Shown: positions 42,916 through 47,592 of the stretch, piece after piece | How positions within the stretch are numbered: position 1 is the first letter of the stretch | How the letters are laid out: the number at the start of each line of letters is the position of its first letter | Assembly: GCA_002840845.1 (NCBI GenBank) | Contig: PHCS01000030.1 | Coordinates: forward strand, 1 to 47,592 | Reading direction: 5' to 3' | Length of the DNA stretch: 47,592 nt | Source: Betaproteobacteria bacterium HGW-Betaproteobacteria-14 | Lineage (GTDB): Bacteria > Pseudomonadota > Gammaproteobacteria > Burkholderiales > Rhodocyclaceae | Made by a program: the position numbers and the translations under genes | Notes under the pieces: model-generated | What the model was told of the DNA's origin: nothing | The model's input: only the letters and a program-made list of their open reading frames with translations | Databases searched by the model: none

Positions 42916-44565
42916 TCAGTAGCCAAGCATTTCCGCCGCATGCTTGCGGGTAGTCGGCGTGATCTGCAAGCCGCCCAGCATGCGTGCAATCTCCTCGATT
43001 CGCCCCTCGCGATCCAGCGGAATCACGCGACTGACGACCCCGTTGTCCGCGCCTTCCTTGGAAACCGTCCATTGACGATCTGCTTGAGCCGCCACCTGCG
43101 GCAGGTGCGTCACACACAACACCTGGCGATCGCCGCCAAGCTGCTTCAAGAGCCGCCCGACGATTTCTGCGACTCCGCCGCCGATGCCGACATCGACCTC
43201 GTCAAACACCAGCGTAGGCACATTGCCCGACGCCGAAGCAATGACCTGGATGGCCAGTCCGATGCGGGACAATTCGCCGCCGGAAGCCACCTTCGACATG
43301 GGACCGGACGGCTGGCCCGGATGCGCACTGACACGGAACTCGACGCTCTCCAGACCATACGAAGCGCCTTCGGGAAGTTTCTCGAGCACTGCCTCGAACC
43401 GGCCGCCCGGCATGGCCAGTTGCTGCATCGCTTCGGTCACCGCCTTGGAGAGCGCCGTAGCCGCCTTCTTGCGGCCCTTGCTGAGGGTTGCCGCACGGGC
43501 AAGGTAGGCCTGCCGGGCCTGCGCCTCCCGTTCTGCCAGAGCGGCGGCATCCTGCAAGGTTTCCAGTTCGATCAGTCGCGCACCCCAGCCGGCCAGGAGT
43601 TGCGGCAGTTCTTCCGGGGCAACTCGGTACTTGCGAGCAGCATCATGCACCGCCCGGATGCGGCTCTCCATCTCGGACAGGCGCGCGGGATCGAGATCGA
43701 TGCGGTCACGATAATGACGCAGGACGTGGGCAGCCTCCTGTAACTGGATCTGGGCACCTTCGATGGTTTCCAACGCGCCCTTGAGGGAGGGATCATAATC
43801 GATCAGCTGGCGCAGCCGGGCGCCCATGCGCTCAACCTGCCACATGGCGGCCTGCTCACCCTCTGAAAGCCCATCCAGGATCTCTTCCACACCCGATTGG
43901 AGCGAGGCGGCATGGGCCAGTTTCCTGTGCTCCAGCGTGGTTTCGGCCCAACCGCCGGCTTCGAAACCGAGCGCTGTCAGTTCCTTCACCTGCCAGGCAA
44001 GCATCTCGCGCTCGCGGATATTCGCCTCTGCGTTTTTTTCAGCGGTCAGCCTTTCATCTTTGGCCTTGCGCCAGGCCGCATGAATCGCAGCCACCTCTTC
44101 CACCAGCGGCTTGTGACCCGCCAGCCCATCAAGCAGCTGGCGCTGTGCATCGCTGCGCAACAGGCAGTGATGGGCGTGCTGGCCATGGATATCAGCAAGG
44201 AAATCGGCGGCTTCGCGCAACTGGGTCAGCGTCGCTGGCACGCCGTTGATGTAGCCGCGTGAGCGGCCGCTGGATTCGATCACACGCCGCATTAGGCAGG
44301 CGTCATCGTCGAAATCATTGTCGCGCAACCAGTTCGACAGCGCGCTGCCCGCGGATACGGAAAATTCGGCCGAGATCTCGGCTTTCTCGCAACCGCTGCG
44401 CACCGAGGCCGCATCCGCCCGCTCGCCCAGTGCCAGGGAGAGCGCATCGACCAGAATGGACTTCCCCGCTCCCGTCTCTCCTGTCAGGGCAACAAAGCCT
44501 GCCGCGAACTCCAGCTCCAGCTGGTCGACGATGATGTAATCGCGGATGTAAAGTCGGCGCAGCAT
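42916..44565 (-). CDS. recN: DNA repair protein RecN
   Basis: A 549-aa SMC-like ATPase acting in double-strand-break repair. Walker A GETGAGKS is at 29-36; long coiled-coil arms span about 160-370; the C-terminal half has the ABC signature KVASGGELSRIGLAIQV and Walker B TLVFDEVDVGIGG. MLRRLYIRDYIIVDQLELEF at the start (ATG 44565) matches family N-termini; the open frame upstream overlaps nadK. Ten bases after nadK; convergent with fur. Confidence 0.97.
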   Translation of the reverse strand: MLRRLYIRDYIIVDQLELEFAAGFVALTGETGAGKSILVDALSLALGERADAASVRSGCEKAEISAEFSVSAGSALSNWLRDNDFDDDACLMRRVIESSGRSRGYINGVPATLTQLREAADFLADIHGQHAHHCLLRSDAQRQLLDGLAGHKPLVEEVAAIHAAWRKAKDERLTAEKNAEANIREREMLAWQVKELTALGFEAGGWAETTLEHRKLAHAASLQSGVEEILDGLSEGEQAAMWQVERMGARLRQLIDYDPSLKGALETIEGAQIQLQEAAHVLRHYRDRIDLDPARLSEMESRIRAVHDAARKYRVAPEELPQLLAGWGARLIELETLQDAAALAEREAQARQAYLARAATLSKGRKKAATALSKAVTEAMQQLAMPGGRFEAVLEKLPEGASYGLESVEFRVSAHPGQPSGPMSKVASGGELSRIGLAIQVIASASGNVPTLVFDEVDVGIGGGVAEIVGRLLKQLGGDRQVLCVTHLPQVAAQADRQWTVSKEGADNGVVSRVIPLDREGRIEEIARMLGGLQITPTTRKHAAEMLGY

Positions 44566-44575
44566 CGAGCCTGGG

Positions 44576-45457
44576 TCAATACCGACGCGGCGTTTCGCTC
44601 CAGTGCAGCTTCTCGCGCAGCATGGCGAAGTAGCTGTAGCCGAGCGGATGCAGAAAGCGGATCGAACGAATCGAACGAGCCACGTCGACATGATCTCCCG
44701 CCTCGAGCTCGAACTTCTCCTGGCCGTCGGCGTGCACGCGGGCACGATGGGGTGCATGCAGGACGATCTCTATTCTGCAGTCGTCGCTTATGGTGATCGG
44801 GCGATTCGACAATGCATGCGGACAGAGCGGCACGAGGGCTATACCAGGAACTGCGGGATGGAGGATGGGGCCGTTGGCGGAAAGTGCGTAGGCTGTCGAC
44901 CCTGTCGGCGTCGCTATAATGATGCCATCCGAGCGCTGGTTGTAGATGAATTCGCCGTCGATGGACACGGCGAATTCGATCATGCGGCCAAGGTCGCCCT
45001 TGTTGACCACCACGTCATTGAGCGCTTGCGTCTGAAACACGACGGCCTCGCCGCGCCGCACTGTGGCATCGAGCAGAAAACGCTGTTCGCTCTTGAACTT
45101 CCCCTCCAGGAGATCAGCCACGCCGTCCAGCATGTCGTCCCGGGCAAGGTCAGTCATGAAGCCGAGGCGCCCCTGATTCACCCCGACCAGCGGAACATCC
45201 GATTCGGCCAGCCGGCGCGCAGCCGCCAGCATCGAGCCATCGCCGCCAAGCACGATGGCCAGGTCGGCCCGTTCGCCGATAGTGTCATAGGTTGCGACGG
45301 GAAAGCCATTGCCCCCGACCAGGGAGGCGGTCCCTTCTTCGACCAACACGTCTATTTCGCGGCTATCGAGAAACCCCGCCAGCGCCATCAGCGATTCGGC
45401 GATCTCCGGGCTTTTGTACTTGCCGATCAGGGCTATAGTGCGGAAGGCGGGGCTCAT
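44576..45457 (-). CDS. nadK: NAD kinase
   Basis: A 293-aa enzyme that phosphorylates NAD to NADP. The GGDGS motif with catalytic Asp73 is at 71-75 ([15 protein letters not shown]). Also [11 protein letters not shown], the substrate motif LNDVVV, and the glycine-rich loop [26 protein letters not shown]. Start ATG 45457; divergent from hrcA. Followed by recN, a pairing common in proteobacteria. Confidence 0.98.
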   Translation of the reverse strand: MSPAFRTIALIGKYKSPEIAESLMALAGFLDSREIDVLVEEGTASLVGGNGFPVATYDTIGERADLAIVLGGDGSMLAAARRLAESDVPLVGVNQGRLGFMTDLARDDMLDGVADLLEGKFKSEQRFLLDATVRRGEAVVFQTQALNDVVVNKGDLGRMIEFAVSIDGEFIYNQRSDGIIIATPTGSTAYALSANGPILHPAVPGIALVPLCPHALSNRPITISDDCRIEIVLHAPHRARVHADGQEKFELEAGDHVDVARSIRSIRFLHPLGYSYFAMLREKLHWSETPRRY

Positions 45458-45503
45458 GGGCGGATTTAACCACAAAATCGCACCTGTTTCCGGCCTGACC
45501 ATA

Positions 45504-45532
45504 TCTACAGCAGGCCACCATTTTTGTACAAT
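45504..45532 (+). promoter_or_regulatory. Candidate promoter overlapping the hrcA start
   Basis: TCTACA (45504-45509), 17 bp, TACAAT (45527-45532). The -10 overlaps the first in-frame ATG at 45531. An inverted repeat (GGCCTG at 45492-45497, CAGGCC at 45511-45516) flanks the -35. If used, the transcript would begin at about 45540, on or just before the next ATG codons. Confidence 0.35.
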
Positions 45533-46559
45533 GGCTTCGATGATGGACCAGCGCTACCAGATACTCCTCAAGACGTTGATTGAACGTTATGTCGCTGAAG
45601 GCCAGCCTGTGGGTTCGCGCGCCCTGTCTAAGTATTCCGGCCTGCAGCTTTCGCCGGCCACGGTGCGCAACGTCATGTCCGACCTCGAGGAAATGGGCTT
45701 CATCTCCAGCCCGCATACCTCAGCTGGGCGAGTGCCGACTCCTCGCGGCTACCGCTTTTTCGTCGACAGCCTGCTCACCATGCAGCCTCTCGGCGAAGCG
45801 CAGATCCACGAGCTTGAAGAGCAACTCCAGCCCAACCAGCCGCAACGCCTGATCAGTTCCGCTTCGCAATTGCTCTCCGAATTGACACGCTTTGCCGGGG
45901 TGGTGGTTGCGCCCAAGCGCATGGCGCCGAGAATCCGCCAAATCGAGTTTCTCAGCCTGTCCGAAAAACGCATTCTGCTCATCATCGTGACGGCTGAAGG
46001 CGACGTACAAAATCGCATCCTGTTTACCCAAAAAGCCTACTCACCGGCCGAGCTGGTCAGCGCCGCCAACTACCTCAACCAGAATTTCGCCGGTCTGGAT
46101 TTCTCTGAAATCCGCAGTCGCATGCACGAGGAATTGCGCCAATTGCACGCCGACATGACCGAGTTGATGACCTCTGCCATGGAGGCCGGCAATCAGGCCG
46201 TTGCCGACACCTCCGACCAATACGTCATCTCAGGAGAAAAAAACCTGCTGGAAGTTGAGGAAATATCGTCCAATATGAACCGCTTGCGGGAGTTGTTCGC
46301 CCTTTTTGAACAACGCACCGGACTGGTGCAACTGCTCGACATCAGCAACCGCGCCGAGGGCGTGCAGGTCTTCATTGGCGGCGAATCGGGCCTGGCGCCG
46401 CTCGACGAGTGCAGCGTCATCACCGCGCCCTACGAGGTTAACGGCCGCATCGTTGGCTCGGTGGGAGTCATCGGGCCGACCCGCATGGCCTACGAGCGCG
46501 TCATTCCCATCGTCGATATCACTGCCAAGCTGCTGTCGAGCGCGCTTTCTGCGCCATGA
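45531..46559 (+). CDS. hrcA: Heat-inducible transcription repressor HrcA
   Basis: A 342-aa repressor of chaperone genes that binds CIRCE elements. N-terminal winged helix [72 protein letters not shown] is complete; the GAF-like and dimerisation domains follow. Three in-frame ATGs lie at 45531, 45540 and 45543, none with a ribosome-binding site, so the exact start is unsure. Overlaps hemH by 4 nt. No CIRCE is seen in this window. Confidence 0.96.
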   Translation: MASMMDQRYQILLKTLIERYVAEGQPVGSRALSKYSGLQLSPATVRNVMSDLEEMGFISSPHTSAGRVPTPRGYRFFVDSLLTMQPLGEAQIHELEEQLQPNQPQRLISSASQLLSELTRFAGVVVAPKRMAPRIRQIEFLSLSEKRILLIIVTAEGDVQNRILFTQKAYSPAELVSAANYLNQNFAGLDFSEIRSRMHEELRQLHADMTELMTSAMEAGNQAVADTSDQYVISGEKNLLEVEEISSNMNRLRELFALFEQRTGLVQLLDISNRAEGVQVFIGGESGLAPLDECSVITAPYEVNGRIVGSVGVIGPTRMAYERVIPIVDITAKLLSSALSAP

Positions 46560-47527
46560 GCGCCGGAATCCTGCTCATCAACCTCGGCACCCCTGAGGCG
46601 CCGACGGCTCCCGCTCTGCGCAAGTACCTCAAGCAGTTTCTCTGGGATCCACGTGTCGTCGAATTGCCGCGTCCGCTGTGGTGGCTGATCCTCAACGCCA
46701 TCATTCTCAATATCCGGCCGCAGAAATCCGCCGAGAAGTACGCCAGGATCTGGACGCCTGAAGGCTCGCCGTTGAAGGTGCACACCGAACGCCAGGCCAA
46801 GCTCCTGCGCGGCTACCTGGGGCAGTCCGGCCAGGGAAACGTCGTCATCGAGTGGGCCATGCGCTACGGCGCCCCCTCAGTTGCAAGCGCGCTGGACCGG
46901 CTGAAAGCGCGGGGCTGCACGAAAATCCTGATCCTGCCGCTCTATCCGCAGTATTCCGTCAGCACCACTGTCAGCGCGCAGGATGCCGTATCCGAATGGG
47001 TGCGGCGGAATCCCCAGGCCGCGGAAATCAGCATGATTGAGAGTTTTCACGACAATGCCCGCTACATTTCTGCCTTGGCCGCCAACATCAATGCCCATCG
47101 AATGGACTATGGCCGACCCGAGAAGCTTGTGATGAGCTTTCATGGACTGCCCAAAGTCAGCATCGAGCGCGGCGATCCCTATTATGGGCAATGCCTCGAA
47201 AGCGGCCGGTTGCTGGCCGCTGAACTCGGCCTTGAGGAACCGGATTACGTGATCACATTCCAGTCCCGCTTCGGGCCTGCCGAATGGCTGCAGCCCTATA
47301 CCCAGGCGACGCTTGAAGCCCTGGCGCGGGACGGCGTGAAGCGGGTGGATGTGGTCTGTCCGGGATTTGTTTCGGATTGCCTGGAAACACTGGAGGAGAT
47401 CGCCCTCGAATGCAAGGCGGCATTCCTCGCCGCCGGCGGCACCGAATTCCGCTATATCCCATGCCTGAATGAACGCCACGAGTGGATCGAGGCACTGGCC
47501 GGCATGGCGGGAAATCGCGGCGCCTGA
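46556..47527 (+). CDS. hemH: Ferrochelatase
   Basis: A 323-aa enzyme that inserts Fe2+ into protoporphyrin IX, the last step of haem synthesis. Signatures: [13 protein letters not shown], the catalytic His196 in [30 protein letters not shown] and [15 protein letters not shown] with Glu277. The ATG overlaps the hrcA stop (ATGA), so it is translationally coupled to a heat-shock repressor gene. Confidence 0.97.
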   Translation: MSAGILLINLGTPEAPTAPALRKYLKQFLWDPRVVELPRPLWWLILNAIILNIRPQKSAEKYARIWTPEGSPLKVHTERQAKLLRGYLGQSGQGNVVIEWAMRYGAPSVASALDRLKARGCTKILILPLYPQYSVSTTVSAQDAVSEWVRRNPQAAEISMIESFHDNARYISALAANINAHRMDYGRPEKLVMSFHGLPKVSIERGDPYYGQCLESGRLLAAELGLEEPDYVITFQSRFGPAEWLQPYTQATLEALARDGVKRVDVVCPGFVSDCLETLEEIALECKAAFLAAGGTEFRYIPCLNERHEWIEALAGMAGNRGA

Positions 47528-47539
47528 TCCTGCCTTTGC

Positions 47540-47592
47540 TCAGATGCGCGACATGCGCTTCTTGCGCCGCGTCGCGCCGGGATCGAAATCGC
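47540..47592 (-). CDS. C-terminal end of an unidentified gene (cut by window edge)
   Basis: A reverse-strand frame enters from the right edge and ends at TGA 47540-47542, coding DFDPGATRRKKRMSRI. It is convergent with hemH, 12 bp away. The basic tail suits a nucleic-acid-binding or ribosome-linked protein, but 16 residues are too few to name it. The other two reverse frames also stay open or stop here, so the call is tentative. Confidence 0.4.
   Translation of the reverse strand, partial: DFDPGATRRKKRMSRI

Overview
The window reads as a betaproteobacterial chromosome segment, Rhodocyclales/Nitrosomonadales-like by gene content. Support comes from an Arg32-type EF-P beside its rhamnosyltransferase EarP, the block tpiA-secG-tRNA-Leu-nuoA-N, the order ftsH-folP-glmM, and the high-GC coding style. 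The species cannot be named from sequence alone. Almost all of the window (about 3.9 to 47.6 kb) is core genome. The first 3.7 kb is accessory DNA.

Left end (1-3,666). A BrxR/CapW-like WYL-type repressor, cut by the window edge, is divergent from a tight three-gene operon. The operon encodes (i) a 625-aa protein with an unknown N-terminal half and a C-terminal ADP-ribosylglycohydrolase, (ii) a 169-aa four-cysteine zinc-binding candidate, and (iii) a DUF3223/DCL-domain protein with an HNH-like C-terminus. This regulator family typically controls anti-phage systems, so the cassette is the best candidate for an undescribed defence or stress system. It ends at two opposed tmRNA/tRNA T-arm-like sequences (3,624-3,666) that look like an attachment-site scar.

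3.8-13.8 kb: a small secreted protein between two terminators; efp and earP; an HDOD protein; lemA with a GIDE-family membrane protein carrying an EF-hand; an Uup-type ABC-F ATPase; tRNA-Arg(CCT); a NarL-type response regulator and a soluble GAF histidine kinase with four cysteines; a Nudix ADP-sugar hydrolase; and a small conserved protein.

13.9-28.5 kb (minus strand): the complete 14-gene respiratory complex I operon nuoA-N, preceded by tRNA-Leu(GAG). 28.5-35.1 kb (minus strand): secG, tpiA, a glmM gene fused in frame to an N-terminally shortened D-aminoacyl-tRNA deacylase (dtd) domain, folP, ftsH (TTG start) and rlmE. A terminator hairpin ends ftsH, and its U-tract touches the folP start codon.

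35.1-47.6 kb: yhbY (plus), a DUF4149 membrane protein, greA, carB and carA (GTG start, structured leader), dapB, and bamE divergent from fur with a Fur-box-like site between them. Then recN and nadK (minus) divergent from hrcA-hemH (plus), and the last codons of an unidentified minus-strand gene.

The core genes link respiration (nuo), envelope precursor supply (glmM), protein quality control and export (ftsH, secG, bamE, hrcA), pyrimidine/arginine and lysine synthesis (carAB, dapB), iron and haem (fur, hemH) and DNA repair (recN). The observations most worth following are the left-end cassette, the GlmM-Dtd fusion, and the folP start site inside a terminator.
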